From: Bacteroidales bacterium
Lineage (GTDB): Bacteria; Bacteroidota; Bacteroidia; Bacteroidales; UBA4181
Assembly: GCA_031275285.1 (NCBI GenBank)
Contig: JAISOY010000208.1
Span: forward strand, 1 to 34,448
Direction: 5' to 3'
DNA: 34,448 bases
Shown here: positions 24,095 through 33,434 of the stretch, one piece after another
How the letters are laid out: every line of letters begins with the position of its first letter
Numbering within the stretch: the stretch's first letter is position 1
Translations under genes and position numbers: made by a program
The notes under the pieces: model-generated
What the model saw: only the letters and a program-made list of their open reading frames with translations
What the model was told of the DNA's origin: nothing
Database searches by the model: none

Positions 24095-24841
24095 ATGAAA
24101 ATCAATTTGAAGATGCCGTCGAAAAAAATGCAGCAACGCATCCTGAATGTTTTGCTGTGTTTGTGTTTGGTGGTATTGGCTGTACGGGCGATCCAACGCT
24201 GGGTAGCGGATGTTTGTAAGGTGCCTACCGACAGTATGGAAAATGCCGTTATGGCCGGCGACCGTTTAGTGGTGCGCAAAATGCAGGAATTCGGCCGGGG
24301 TGATGTCATTGTTTTCAACCATCCCGACGGGAGCGATGTGCAGTTGGTAAAGCGCTGTATCGGCCTGCCCGGTGATACGGTGCGCATTTTTCAGAGCGTG
24401 ATTTACATCAACGGACAGGCGGCGGCCGCTATTCCCACTGTCCGGAAATGTCCGTGGGATTTTTCCCTGGACTTCCCCCTACGCAGCCTGGGGTGGGACA
24501 TCAATAATTACGGGCCGGTGGTGGTGCCGGCCAGAAACTTATCCGTACCGTTAGATTCTGCAGCTATGAACCTGTATAGGAATATGATACGGACAGAAGG
24601 TCATGAGGTATCCTGTACGGATGGCATTTTTTATATCGATACAAAACAGGCAACGGATTATACTTTCCGTACCGATGGCTATTTTGTGCTGGGCGACAAC
24701 CGTGGCAACTCACTCGACAGCCGTCATTGGGGCTTTGTGTCTGAAGAGTTGGTTGTGGGTAAGGTATGGATGGTGTATTTTTCGCGCGATGCTATCCGAA
24801 GCAGGATCCGATGGGACAGGATTGGAAAAAAAGTAGAATGA
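24095..24841 (+). CDS. lepB: Signal peptidase I
   Basis: A 248-residue S26 family peptidase. One N-terminal helix (about residues 16-32) anchors a periplasmic domain. The catalytic Ser47 lies in VPTDSMENAVMAGD (box B) and general base Lys86 in VQLVKRCIGLPGDTV (box D). GDNRGNSLDSRHWGFV is box E. All key residues are intact. It removes signal peptides from exported proteins. The ATG at 24095 starts just before the helix; one at 24056 would add 13 residues with no function. It is not next to the usual housekeeping genes but inside the small-protein/glycosyltransferase cluster, suggesting a dedicated role. Its TGA overlaps the ATG of the GT2 remnant. Confidence 0.93.
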   Translation: MKINLKMPSKKMQQRILNVLLCLCLVVLAVRAIQRWVADVCKVPTDSMENAVMAGDRLVVRKMQEFGRGDVIVFNHPDGSDVQLVKRCIGLPGDTVRIFQSVIYINGQAAAAIPTVRKCPWDFSLDFPLRSLGWDINNYGPVVVPARNLSVPLDSAAMNLYRNMIRTEGHEVSCTDGIFYIDTKQATDYTFRTDGYFVLGDNRGNSLDSRHWGFVSEELVVGKVWMVYFSRDAIRSRIRWDRIGKKVE

Positions 24842-25164
24842 TGATGGCGGAAAAAATAAACGAACCCCGGCTATGTATCGTTGTGCCTTGTTTTAACGAA
24901 GTGGAAACATTACCCTGCTCGCTCGATATTTTGCTGGAGGTACTTGAACGATTGTAGGGAAATGGGAAAATAGCGGAAGACAGCTACATTTGTTGTGTTG
25001 ACGACGGCAGCAGCCGTGATGGATGTTTTTCCTGGTTAATCTCACGGATTCTTTCGAAATATCGAAGCCGTATAACCGGGAATTCTGGAAATATTGATGC
25101 AGGGATGGGATATTTAACCCGATACCACAGCCATAATCGAGTATGCCTTCGGTTCGAAGGATAA
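24838..25164 (+). pseudogene. Decayed family 2 glycosyltransferase
   Basis: From the ATG overlapping the lepB stop, the frame reads RLCIVVPCFNEVETLPCSLDILLEVLERL, the N-terminal strand and helix of GT2 enzymes, and then hits TAG at 24955-24957. Past the stop the same frame continues GNGKIAEDSYICCVDDGSSRDG, the second GT2 strand with its DDGS metal/UDP motif. Similarity fades after about 25030, and the frame closes at 25162-25164. Together these show a GT2 gene broken by a nonsense mutation and then lost. It was presumably the last gene of this operon. Confidence 0.8.
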
Positions 25165-25587
25165 AAGGTATTGTGCCAGATAGATTAAAAAGAAATCAAC
25201 GGGAACAGACGTTACAAGATAAGTGAAAAAATCCTTTTGGGTGAATGTATCATCGTATCACATATGACAATAAGAAAGACAATACAAATCGAATATATAA
25301 AGAATACAGGCTTCAGGATAGAAACAGGTATTTGTTTGTATATTTTAATGACAACCATAATGTACATCAGAGATCATAAAGTTAACCATATGTAACCAGG
25401 AGGTTTATCTTAATAAGCCATAAAGGATATCTGACAAATCCAGGATAGATATATTTAATGATTAGATAAAATTACAAGCAATTGGGACAAAAATGACAGG
25501 AATTTTTCCGTCAACTGCCTATCTTTGTTTTTTGTTGTTAAATCCTGTAGGCAACAATATTTCTGATCCGGATTAAATAAATATGTT
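25165..25587. other. 423-bp region without a recognisable gene
   Basis: No gene is supported. It may contain the remains of the GT2 gene. A TATCTTTG -7 element at 25520-25527 lies 60 bp before the GH29 start, with no clear -33 partner. Confidence 0.5.
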
Positions 25588-27465
25588 ATGAAATTTAAAT
25601 TTATCATACTTTTTCTTTCCTGCCGCCTGTTCATGCTTCATGCGCAGACTGTTTTTAATAATGCTGATGAACAGGGAATGGAGATCGGCAAGCTCGACCT
25701 TCATCAGGATAGTGTGGCAGTAATTGATGCTTTGACGGGATGGTGGGCCGATTCGGAAAAGACGCTGGAAAAACGGATGGCGTGGTATAGTGAAGCCAAA
25801 TTCGGATGTTTCATCCATTGGGGGGTATATTCTATGGCCGGGGGAGAATGGAACGGTAAGATCGTACGTGGTTATGCCGAACACCTGATGCGTAGCCAGA
25901 AAATCCCTCTTACCGAATATAAAGAACGACTGATAAAACCGTTCAATCCTACCGGTTTTGATGCCGATGAATGGATGCAACATGCTAAAAACGCAGGCAT
26001 GCGTTATTTCATTGTTACAGCCAAACACCATGACGGATTTGCTATGTACTTTTCAGATGCCTATCCGTATGATATGCGTATGACCGTATATAACAGGGAT
26101 CCGATGAAAGAATTGCGGAATGCGGCCAAAAAATACGGCATCAAATTCGGATTTTACTATTCCCACGCATTTGACTGGGAACATCCGGATGCTCCCGGTA
26201 ATGACTGGGATTATGATCATCCCGGGGGAGATAAACTGCTGCATGGCGCCAATTGGTGGCTGAACTATCCGGAATTTCTTCCTCATGCCGAAAAATACGT
26301 GAATGAGAAATCTATTCCCCAGATTCAGGAACTGATGCGCAACTATCAGCCGGATATCATGTGGTTTGATACTCCCCATAAATTACCTTTGTACGAAAAT
26401 ATCCGGATTTTGAAAGTGATCCGTGAAATGTCACCCAATACCGTTGTGATCAATGGACGTTTGGCCCGTTTTTCAGGACGAAACCTCGGAGATTATGCAA
26501 ATACGGGGGACAGGGCGGCATATTTTTTCCCGATTAAGGATAAATACTGGGAATCCATCCCTACTACCAATGAATCGTACGGATACAGCAAGTATGACCT
26601 ATCCCATAAGTCACCGACACATTTTATTCGTCTGTTGGCCAGCGCTACGTCAAAAGGTGGCAATATACTGATGAATGTCGGTCCTATGGGGAATGGAAAA
26701 TGGGATGAAAAAGATGTTCAGATATTCAAAGGAGTAGGAGAGTGGCTGAAGGTGAACGGGGAAGCCATTTATGGAAATGAAAAAACCGGACTACCTATCC
26801 AGAACTGGGGAGTAACAACACGAAAAGGAAATAAACTTTATTTGCATGTACACCAATGGCCGGAAAACGGTGAACTGATCCTGGGAGGGATTACGGCAGA
26901 AATTTCCGGGGCCGATATTCTTTCTACAAAAGAAAAAGTTGTTTTTGAAAAGCTTACAGATAAAGATATCCTTCTGAAGCTACCGGTTGTTTGTCCGGAT
27001 ACTTCGAGTACTGTGATCGTCTTAACCATAAAAAAAACGTATCAGGCAGACGATTACAGGTTGTTGATCCCGGGGGAAAAGAATATACTGCTCACCTTTG
27101 ATGCATCCTTAAGCCAGGGACTTGCTACTGGTGATGGAAAAGTTCACCGGAATTATGTACATCAATGGAAAAATAACAACCAGACCATCTCATGGAAAGT
27201 ACGTCTGTTAAAACCTGCCAGTTACCGTGTAAGCATAGAATATAATAAGGACAATCCTACGGATTCAGGCACCATTGTTCTTGATATTGACGGGAAAACA
27301 TACAATGCGGATTATGTACCGAACAGACGATCAGAAAATAATGAGAAATTATTTATTGCAGTGGTCGATTTGCCTGCAGGGGAACATCATATTATCCTGA
27401 AGGGCGGTCACTATAAAGGCAAACAATATATGCGTCCTATGCAACTGACCATGGATAGGTATTGA
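25588..27465 (+). CDS. GH29 alpha-L-fucosidase with C-terminal beta-sandwich domain
   Basis: A 625-residue secreted enzyme with a signal peptide (1-20, ending LMLHAQ-like). The GH29 catalytic barrel spans about 55-390: KFGCFIHWGVYSMAGGEW, TAKHHDGFAMY and GFYYS, with nucleophile Asp261 in QPDIMWFDTP and GGNILMNVGPMGNG near its end. Family members remove alpha-linked L-fucose from glycans. The region from about 480 resembles a carbohydrate-binding beta-sandwich (VSIEYNKDN, GEHHIILKGGHY). The acid/base is not fixed in this family and is not assigned here. It leads a row of three rightward glycan enzymes, 175 bp before the next gene. Confidence 0.95.
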   Translation: MKFKFIILFLSCRLFMLHAQTVFNNADEQGMEIGKLDLHQDSVAVIDALTGWWADSEKTLEKRMAWYSEAKFGCFIHWGVYSMAGGEWNGKIVRGYAEHLMRSQKIPLTEYKERLIKPFNPTGFDADEWMQHAKNAGMRYFIVTAKHHDGFAMYFSDAYPYDMRMTVYNRDPMKELRNAAKKYGIKFGFYYSHAFDWEHPDAPGNDWDYDHPGGDKLLHGANWWLNYPEFLPHAEKYVNEKSIPQIQELMRNYQPDIMWFDTPHKLPLYENIRILKVIREMSPNTVVINGRLARFSGRNLGDYANTGDRAAYFFPIKDKYWESIPTTNESYGYSKYDLSHKSPTHFIRLLASATSKGGNILMNVGPMGNGKWDEKDVQIFKGVGEWLKVNGEAIYGNEKTGLPIQNWGVTTRKGNKLYLHVHQWPENGELILGGITAEISGADILSTKEKVVFEKLTDKDILLKLPVVCPDTSSTVIVLTIKKTYQADDYRLLIPGEKNILLTFDASLSQGLATGDGKVHRNYVHQWKNNNQTISWKVRLLKPASYRVSIEYNKDNPTDSGTIVLDIDGKTYNADYVPNRRSENNEKLFIAVVDLPAGEHHIILKGGHYKGKQYMRPMQLTMDRY

Positions 27466-27640
27466 TTTTTTTTGTGATATGCTTATTGTCGGATTCATTT
27501 TGATTTTAGTTTACCGGATTTATAATAAATATATAGATTTGTGTACATTTGGAATGAATTATCCGGATGCATGATGAATCACTAATTTTGAAATAAAATT
27601 ATGTCATACAATTATATAAATCACCTAATAGATAATTAAC

Positions 27641-28795
27641 ATGCTGCGTATTATCCCTGTACTTTTTATTTTATTATTTGCCTCCTGTAAGCAAACCTGG
27701 CCGGAAAAAACATCTGCTGTCCTCAAAGAACAAATACTGCAACAAGCTGAAGGTTTTTTAAAGGAAACCCCGATCACTATTACTTCTTTTGTCAGCGATC
27801 GGAGTGCAGGCGGCATACATGACTTTTATTCCGAGGGTGATTACTGGTGGCCTAATCCGGAAGACTCTGATGGTCCCTATATCCAACGTGACGGCGAAAC
27901 TAATCCCGGAAATTTTGTAGCACACCGGCATGCAATGGTTCGTTTCAGCCGTATCACAGGCGCTATGGCTTCCGCATGGCTGATCACCGGAGACGATAAA
28001 TATGCTGCCCACGCTATGGAACATGCCAAAGCATGGTTCGTAGATGAAAATACCAGAATGACCCCTCATCTTTTGTATGCGCAGGCAATCAAAGGAAGGG
28101 TAACCGGACGAGGGATAGGTATCATAGATACCATACACCTGATGGAGGTGGTTCAGGCATTATCGCGAATGGAACAATCAAAGAGCATTGCCCCGGGTGA
28201 TATGGAACAAATACGGAAATGGTTCAGGGAATATATCCATTGGCTGACTACCCATAAATACGGGAATGATGAAATGAATGCCGCCAATAACCATGCTACA
28301 TGCTGGGTAATGCAGGTTGCTTCCTTTGCTAAATTTACCGGAGATGAGGCAACCATGGAAATGTGCAGGAAAAGATACCGTGAAGTATTATTACCCAAAC
28401 AAATGGCCGAAGATGGTAGCTTTCCAAGGGAAATAAAACGTACCAAGCCATACGGCTACTCTTTGTTCAATCTGGATGCTATGGCTACCATATGCCAGAT
28501 CCTTTCCGATGAAAAAAATGACCTTTGGAACTTCACTACCGAAAAAGGACAAAACATACTGAAAGGTATTGAATTTTTATACCCATATGTCCTCGAGAAA
28601 AACAAATGGCCCTACGAAGAGGATGTCCTTTATTGGAATGAATGGCCCGTAGCACAGCCATTCCTTATATTCGGCGCTGCTGCATTTGATCACAACGACT
28701 ATTTTGAATTGTGGTCAAAACTAGATCATTACCCGGACGTGGATGAGGTATTGCGCAATTTACCGGTACGTAATCCTTTGATATGGATGTATTAA
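27641..28795 (+). CDS. Alginate-lyase-family lipoprotein (polysaccharide lyase-like)
   Basis: A 384-residue protein. The lipobox FASC (Cys16) marks a lipoprotein. DYWWPNPEDSDGPYIQRDGETNPG (about 68-91) and the NNHATCW motif near residue 214 match the alginate_lyase domain, an alpha/alpha toroid in which Asn, Asn-His and a later Tyr act in beta-elimination. A candidate Tyr is in KPYGYSLFNLDAM. Many Bacteroidota members have not been characterised and may act on uronic-acid glycans other than alginate. TAGATTTG and TACATTTG -7-like boxes lie 90-110 bp upstream. It sits between two fucosidases, so the target may be a fucosylated, uronate-containing glycan. Confidence 0.85.
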   Translation: MLRIIPVLFILLFASCKQTWPEKTSAVLKEQILQQAEGFLKETPITITSFVSDRSAGGIHDFYSEGDYWWPNPEDSDGPYIQRDGETNPGNFVAHRHAMVRFSRITGAMASAWLITGDDKYAAHAMEHAKAWFVDENTRMTPHLLYAQAIKGRVTGRGIGIIDTIHLMEVVQALSRMEQSKSIAPGDMEQIRKWFREYIHWLTTHKYGNDEMNAANNHATCWVMQVASFAKFTGDEATMEMCRKRYREVLLPKQMAEDGSFPREIKRTKPYGYSLFNLDAMATICQILSDEKNDLWNFTTEKGQNILKGIEFLYPYVLEKNKWPYEEDVLYWNEWPVAQPFLIFGAAAFDHNDYFELWSKLDHYPDVDEVLRNLPVRNPLIWMY

Positions 28796-28848
28796 ATCAC
28801 CATATAAGATGTTCCGTTATTTTAAATATGCATCAATATGGCTCATAG

Positions 28849-28881
28849 ATTCTGTATGATCTTGAAAAAATCATACAGAAT
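28849..28881. repeat. Perfect 12-bp hairpin between the lyase and GH95 genes
   Basis: ATTCTGTATGAT (28849-28860) pairs with ATCATACAGAAT (28870-28881), with a 9-nt loop. No T-run follows in the sense direction, so it is not a standard terminator. It lies 94 bp before the GH95 ATG. Confidence 0.6.
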
Positions 28882-28975
28882 AAGATGATGACTGTTCACG
28901 TTTTATAGTGCGATAAATTAAGTAATTAGCTTTAATTCAATAAAATATAATGTTTTGGAAAGTCAATTTATATAC

Positions 28976-31570
28976 ATGAAAAATATCATCAAATTAGCGT
29001 TTTTCTTCATGATCACTGTAACAGGTTGTAGTGAAAAACCGGAAGGAAGATCTTTGAAATTATGGTACGAAGAGCCTGCAAAAGCATGGGAAGAGGCGTT
29101 GCCGCTGGGAAATGGACGTTTAGGGGCAATGGTATTCGGTAATCCCCAAAATGAACATTATCAGTTAAATGAAAATACATTATGGTCGGGAGGGCCGAAA
29201 AATGGTAACAACCCAAAAGCGATAGAAGCATTACCGCTGATCCGTAAAGCTGTGGATGAAGGCGATTATGTGAAAGCAGCAGCTTTATGGAAGGAAAATG
29301 CACAGGGTTATTATTCGGCCAGATACCTGACAATGGCTGATCTGTTTCTGGAGATGCCGTCTGTTGGTGAAGCAGCTTCCTTCAAGCGGGAGTTGGATAT
29401 CAGTAATGCTCTTTCAACTGTGAGTTTTCAATCAGATGGTGTTGCCTATAGGCGTTCCAGCTTTATATCATATCCTGATCAGGTAATGGTCATTTACCTG
29501 GAAGGAGATCAGAAAGGAAAGCTGGATTTCAAAACGAATATTGCCAGTGATCTCCGTTATTCTGCATCTTTCGAATCGGATAATCATCTTATATTGAAAG
29601 GAAAGGCTCCTGAATATGTTGCTCATCGTGCCTATGAAGAACATCAGGTCGTTTATGCAGAGAATGAGCAGGGAGAAGGCATGAATTTCGAGGTTCACGT
29701 GAAGGTGCTTACCGAAAAAGGCAGGATTGAAAAAGATGGGGACCGGCTTTCTGTGAAAAATGCGGATGCTGCATTAATATTGCTTTCAGCTGCAACCAGC
29801 TTCAATGGATTTGACCGTTCACCGGGTCTGGAAGGAAAGGATCCGGCAATAGCTGCAGATATCCTGGAGCAAGCGTTAAAAAATGTATCCGGAAATGAAA
29901 AAAGCCATCCTGCTAAATTATATACCAGGCTTCTGGACAGGCATATTAAAGACCACCGGTCCCTTTTTGACCGCGTTTCTTTGTCTATAGGTACGCCGGC
30001 CAATGAAGAACTTCCTACAGATAAGAGGCTGCAACAGTTCGCTAAAACAGACGATCCAGGTCTGGTAGAATTATATTACCAATATGGCCGTTATCTGATG
30101 ATTGCCGGATCGCGGAAGGGAACACAGCCGACGAATTTACAGGGGATATGGAACCGTCACATCCAACCGCCATGGGGATGTAATTACACAGTGAACATCA
30201 ATACTGAAATGAATTACTGGCCGGCTGAAGCCACTCATTTACAAGAATGTCATGAACCATTGCTGGATTTTCTGAAGTCACTGGCTGCCAATGGCACTAA
30301 AACAGCCGAAATTAATTATGGGATCAGGAATGGTTGGACAGCCCATCATAATACTGATATATGGGCACAGAGTTATCCGGCGGGAAATTTTGATAAAGAT
30401 CCCCGCAGTTCATCCAGATGGTCATGTTGGCCAATGGCTGGAGCCTGGTTCATGCAACATATGTGGGATCACTACTGTTATGGCGGAGATCTGCAGTTTT
30501 TAAAAGAACAGGCATATCCACTGATGAAAGGAGCTGCCGAGTTTATGCTTCAATGGCTGGTAAGGGATACAAAGGGCCATTGGGTAACCAATCCGTCTTC
30601 ATCTCCTGAAAATACCTTTTATTACATGGATAAAAAAGGAAAGAAACAAACAGGAGAGATATGCAAAGCCTCTACCATGGACATGGCTATTATATGGGAT
30701 TTGTTCACCAACTGTATAGAAGCGTCCAAAGTCCTGAATACGGATGTTTCGTTTCGCAGACAGCTTGAAGAAATACGAAGTGATCTGTATCCGCCACAAC
30801 TGGGTTCCAAGGGACAATTACAGGAATGGTTCCTTGATTTCGAAGATGTGGATCCCCGCCACAGGCATGTTTCACATTTATACGGACTACATCCCGGGAA
30901 ACAGATACTTCCTAGGGTGACCCCGGAAATAGCCCAGGCAGCCAAGCAAACGCTTCTGATGCGCGGTGACGGAGGTACCGGGTGGGCTATGGCATGGAAA
31001 ATCAATTTCTGGGCAAGGCTTGAAGATGGTAACCATGCATACCTGATGTTAAAAAACGGATTACGTCATGTCGATGCGGTAAATACAAGGGGAGGAGGGA
31101 CCTACTCCAACCTTTTCGATGCCCATCCTCCCTTTCAGATCGACGGAAATTATGGAGGAACAGCGGGAATTACGGAAATGCTGTTGCAAAGTCACGGAGG
31201 AGAAATATTCCTGCTTCCGGCATTGCCCGATATCTGGCCCGCCGGGTCGGTTAAAGGCTTAAGGGTCAGAGGGGGATTCGAAATTGATATGGAATGGAAG
31301 GACGGAGAAGTGTTGTCTGCAGTAATCAAATCAAATCTTGGAGGAAATTGCCGGATAAGAACCCATGCCCCCGTAACGGTAAAATCGACTCATGTCAAAG
31401 ATGCAGCAGGTAAAAATCCCAATCATTTTTATGCCACTGCAGACAGCTATCAGTTCAGTACCAATAATAACGTTAGTCCGTCTGAAGCCACATTAAACCT
31501 GAAAGAAACTTTTATGATCGATTTTGATACTGAAAAAGGAAAGAAATACCATTTGATGAAAATGGAATAA
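28976..31570 (+). CDS. GH95 family alpha-L-fucosidase lipoprotein
   Basis: An 864-residue protein. The lipobox VTGC (Cys16) marks a lipoprotein. The N-terminal beta-sandwich opens with [31 protein letters not shown] and [10 protein letters not shown], the standard GH95 start. The (alpha/alpha)6 barrel shows [23 protein letters not shown] (with the paired Asn of the active site), and [17 protein letters not shown], whose Asp near residue 723 matches the catalytic position known for the family. It removes terminal fucose, classically alpha-1,2-linked, by inversion. The ATG at 28976 starts the signal peptide, rejecting an upstream TTG. It completes the GH29/lyase/GH95 row. Confidence 0.95.
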   Translation: MKNIIKLAFFFMITVTGCSEKPEGRSLKLWYEEPAKAWEEALPLGNGRLGAMVFGNPQNEHYQLNENTLWSGGPKNGNNPKAIEALPLIRKAVDEGDYVKAAALWKENAQGYYSARYLTMADLFLEMPSVGEAASFKRELDISNALSTVSFQSDGVAYRRSSFISYPDQVMVIYLEGDQKGKLDFKTNIASDLRYSASFESDNHLILKGKAPEYVAHRAYEEHQVVYAENEQGEGMNFEVHVKVLTEKGRIEKDGDRLSVKNADAALILLSAATSFNGFDRSPGLEGKDPAIAADILEQALKNVSGNEKSHPAKLYTRLLDRHIKDHRSLFDRVSLSIGTPANEELPTDKRLQQFAKTDDPGLVELYYQYGRYLMIAGSRKGTQPTNLQGIWNRHIQPPWGCNYTVNINTEMNYWPAEATHLQECHEPLLDFLKSLAANGTKTAEINYGIRNGWTAHHNTDIWAQSYPAGNFDKDPRSSSRWSCWPMAGAWFMQHMWDHYCYGGDLQFLKEQAYPLMKGAAEFMLQWLVRDTKGHWVTNPSSSPENTFYYMDKKGKKQTGEICKASTMDMAIIWDLFTNCIEASKVLNTDVSFRRQLEEIRSDLYPPQLGSKGQLQEWFLDFEDVDPRHRHVSHLYGLHPGKQILPRVTPEIAQAAKQTLLMRGDGGTGWAMAWKINFWARLEDGNHAYLMLKNGLRHVDAVNTRGGGTYSNLFDAHPPFQIDGNYGGTAGITEMLLQSHGGEIFLLPALPDIWPAGSVKGLRVRGGFEIDMEWKDGEVLSAVIKSNLGGNCRIRTHAPVTVKSTHVKDAAGKNPNHFYATADSYQFSTNNNVSPSEATLNLKETFMIDFDTEKGKKYHLMKME

Positions 31571-31631
31571 GTATTGCCTGAACATTACGAATGTTTCCTG
31601 GATTATTCGTATCGGTTACGAACAATGATCA

Positions 31632-31799
31632 TCAGTCATTTTCTTCGTCATCATACAGGTTGTTTAGTTCAAAAGATAATTCATCATATTCTTCTCTCCA
31701 TGCATCCAATATTTCTTTAGGTGTATCCTCAGGAGCATTTTCGATCTTGTTGTTGATCATCTCTATTTCTTTTTCCAGGAATTCACGTCTGTTACCCAT
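31632..31799 (-). CDS. Small acidic coiled-coil protein, unknown function
   Basis: The 55-residue protein (MGNRREFLEKEIEMINNKIE onward) is rich in Glu and Asp and has heptad-like spacing over about residues 5-45, ending NNLYDDEEND. No signal or helix for the membrane is present. The ATG at 31799 is preferred to 31889 because the upstream part comes from repeat copy D and codes unlikely sequence. It is preceded directly by that 5'-type repeat, as the META lipoprotein is by copy B. I do not recognise the family. It is convergent with the GH95 gene. Confidence 0.6.
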   Translation of the reverse strand: MGNRREFLEKEIEMINNKIENAPEDTPKEILDAWREEYDELSFELNNLYDDEEND

Positions 31800-31830
31800 A
31801 TTTTTATTATTTAATAATTTGTTTCTGTGG

Positions 31831-31927
31831 TTTATAAGTAATATAAAACAATTAATGTTATATTTTCTGAACGTAATCCACTCGATCAATGCGACTTAAG
31901 AAAATAATAAATAGCACTGAGTGCTTA
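31831..31927 (-). repeat. Dispersed repeat, copy D (5' type)
   Basis: On the minus strand it has the TAAGCACTCAGTGCTATTT head, a CTTAAGTCGCATTGATC block, and the AT-rich ATTACGTTCAGAAAATATAA tail. It is nearly identical to copy B over about 95 bp, with only scattered base changes. It ends about 30 bp before the small acidic gene. Confidence 0.78.
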
Positions 31928-32391
31928 AATGTTGTGTTCAAAGAATCTTCACGTAACAAATGTATGAATTATATGGTAAAAACAACAACTTATATAAATA
32001 GAAAAGTTTCCTGCCTGTTATTATTGAGATGGTGAACGGGTATCAGTCCGGACAATGACCCCTCCTGATGTTATTTTGTAATTGTTGGTGCAATACATAT
32101 TTGAAGTGTTGTCATTTCTGATTGTATCAAATATAAAGTCATATATTGTATCAAACAGATAAAATAAACTTTTATCTAAAATCTGACAGGTGATCCTTAT
32201 TAATTTCATCTGTATAAAATTATTATGCTTGCGCTCCATGAGAACGCTTAAGCTAAGTTATTTTTAATGGTTAGATGAACCCCGAAACCCAGAGGGTTCA
32301 CCGAAGGTAACGGCTCAGCGAAGCTAAATGTCCAATTTTGTTCATGATGATGGGTATACTGCTATGTTTATGAACATTTCATGATGTTTTT
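31928..32391. other. 464-bp region with no convincing gene
   Basis: AT-rich spacer. ATTGTATCAAA occurs twice about 24 bp apart near 32120-32160, and a GC-richer patch lies at 32281-32330 with an AACCC/GGGTT hairpin. A 72-codon leftward frame at 32021-32239 has unlikely composition and no context. Confidence 0.4.
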
Positions 32392-32964
32392 TTAATAATC
32401 AAGAATATCGTTGTATAAACCTTCTAAACGTTTACGAAGATGTTTCACGGCATAGTGTTTACGTGAAAGTAATGTATTTACCGTTGTTCCCGTAATTTCA
32501 GATATTTCTTTTATCGATAATCCGTCCAGTTCGGTCATTTCAAATACTTCCCGTTGTTCAGGAGGTAATTCGGAAAGTGCTCTTTCCAATTCCTGCCAAA
32601 CCAGCGACCGTATGTATTCCGTTTCGGGCGAACTGTTACCATTACCAAACAAAACTTCGGAGAAATCTGTCAACAGGGTATCATCTTCATCGTTATTATA
32701 TCGGGATGTGGGCAATTCTTCCTCATGCTTCTTTTTGCCTTTGTTGATGATGGTATTCCTTGCCACCCGGTATAGCCATGCCGCTACCTGTTCGATAGGG
32801 TTCAGGGTATTTTCAATTGTTTTCACCAGTTGGTAAAAAACATCCTGAAGTATATCTTCGGCATCTTCTTTACTGGAAACCCGTTTCCGGATAAAAGCTT
32901 TCAAACGGGGATGGTATTCCGTAATCAGTTCTTCAACTTGTTTGTTTCCGGCTTGTTCACTCAT
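32392..32964 (-). CDS. ECF-type RNA polymerase sigma factor
   Basis: A 190-residue sigma-70 family protein. Region 2 spans about residues 10-80 (YHPRLKAFIRKRVSSKEDAEDILQDVFYQL and VAAWLYRVARNTI). An acidic linker follows, then region 4 at about 125-180 (LPPEQREVFEMTELDGLSIKEISEITGTTVNTLLSRKHYAVK). The ATG at 32964 matches the normal N-terminus, while a longer frame to 33081 overlaps the upstream gene heavily. It overlaps that gene by 8 bp and is the last gene of a leftward three-gene operon. No classical anti-sigma gene follows; the two upstream small proteins are candidates for its regulators. Confidence 0.93.
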   Translation of the reverse strand: MSEQAGNKQVEELITEYHPRLKAFIRKRVSSKEDAEDILQDVFYQLVKTIENTLNPIEQVAAWLYRVARNTIINKGKKKHEEELPTSRYNNDEDDTLLTDFSEVLFGNGNSSPETEYIRSLVWQELERALSELPPEQREVFEMTELDGLSIKEISEITGTTVNTLLSRKHYAVKHLRKRLEGLYNDILDY

Positions 32965-33352
32965 TACTTTTCCGTGGTTCTTCTTTTGCATCTGTGCCAC
33001 AATATTCACGGCTGAAGAAATCTTCCTTTCCGAATGACCTGCCAAAGCCAAATTCCCTTCTTCTCCTGATGAATTCTTCACGTTGTTCGGGAGTCATTTT
33101 CATCCATTTTTCACGAATCGGATTTTTATGATGATGAAACATACCACCTGCCATCATCTTTCTTCCTCCAAAGAAACCTCCGAACAGGATGCGTGCCAAT
33201 ATGAATAATCCCAATGCCTGCCAGAAATTAATGGCGGTTAAACCAAATATTCCGGGAATCAGGGCATTCCACAGGAGCATGATAGCCGCGCTGAATGCTG
33301 CCAGGATCACAATCCACATACCAATAATACCAAAACCTCTTTTTGCGTTCAT
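32957..33352 (-). CDS. Small membrane protein with C-terminal EKWMKMTPEQREEF motif, sigma operon
   Basis: The 131-residue product has two helices (about 8-30 and 42-60), a Gly-rich GGFFGGRKMMAGG segment, a His cluster (FHHHK) and a basic/acidic tail. Residues 80-103 contain EKWMKMTPEQREEFIRRRREFGFG, a motif also seen twice in the preceding protein. TPEQR-type repeats resemble those of CpxP/Spy-like periplasmic stress proteins, but here they follow a membrane domain and the family is not one I recognise. It overlaps the ECF sigma gene by 8 bp, so a role in controlling that sigma is plausible. Confidence 0.75.
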   Translation of the reverse strand: MNAKRGFGIIGMWIVILAAFSAAIMLLWNALIPGIFGLTAINFWQALGLFILARILFGGFFGGRKMMAGGMFHHHKNPIREKWMKMTPEQREEFIRRRREFGFGRSFGKEDFFSREYCGTDAKEEPRKSNE

Positions 33353-33434
33353 TTTATATTTTTTTATAGGTGAGAAAGACGAAAAACGCCTTTTTTACGA
33401 AGACGTCTTTCGTATTGATTGGTTAATTTTTATA

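Noticed and set aside
25588..31570. A complete polysaccharide utilisation locus
   Set aside because: No SusC/SusD pair, hybrid sensor or anti-sigma/TonB unit is visible near the enzymes in this window.
32021..32239. 72-codon leftward frame in an otherwise empty spacer
   Set aside because: Repetitive, AT-driven composition, no promoter and no recognisable domain. It cannot be excluded but is not supported.
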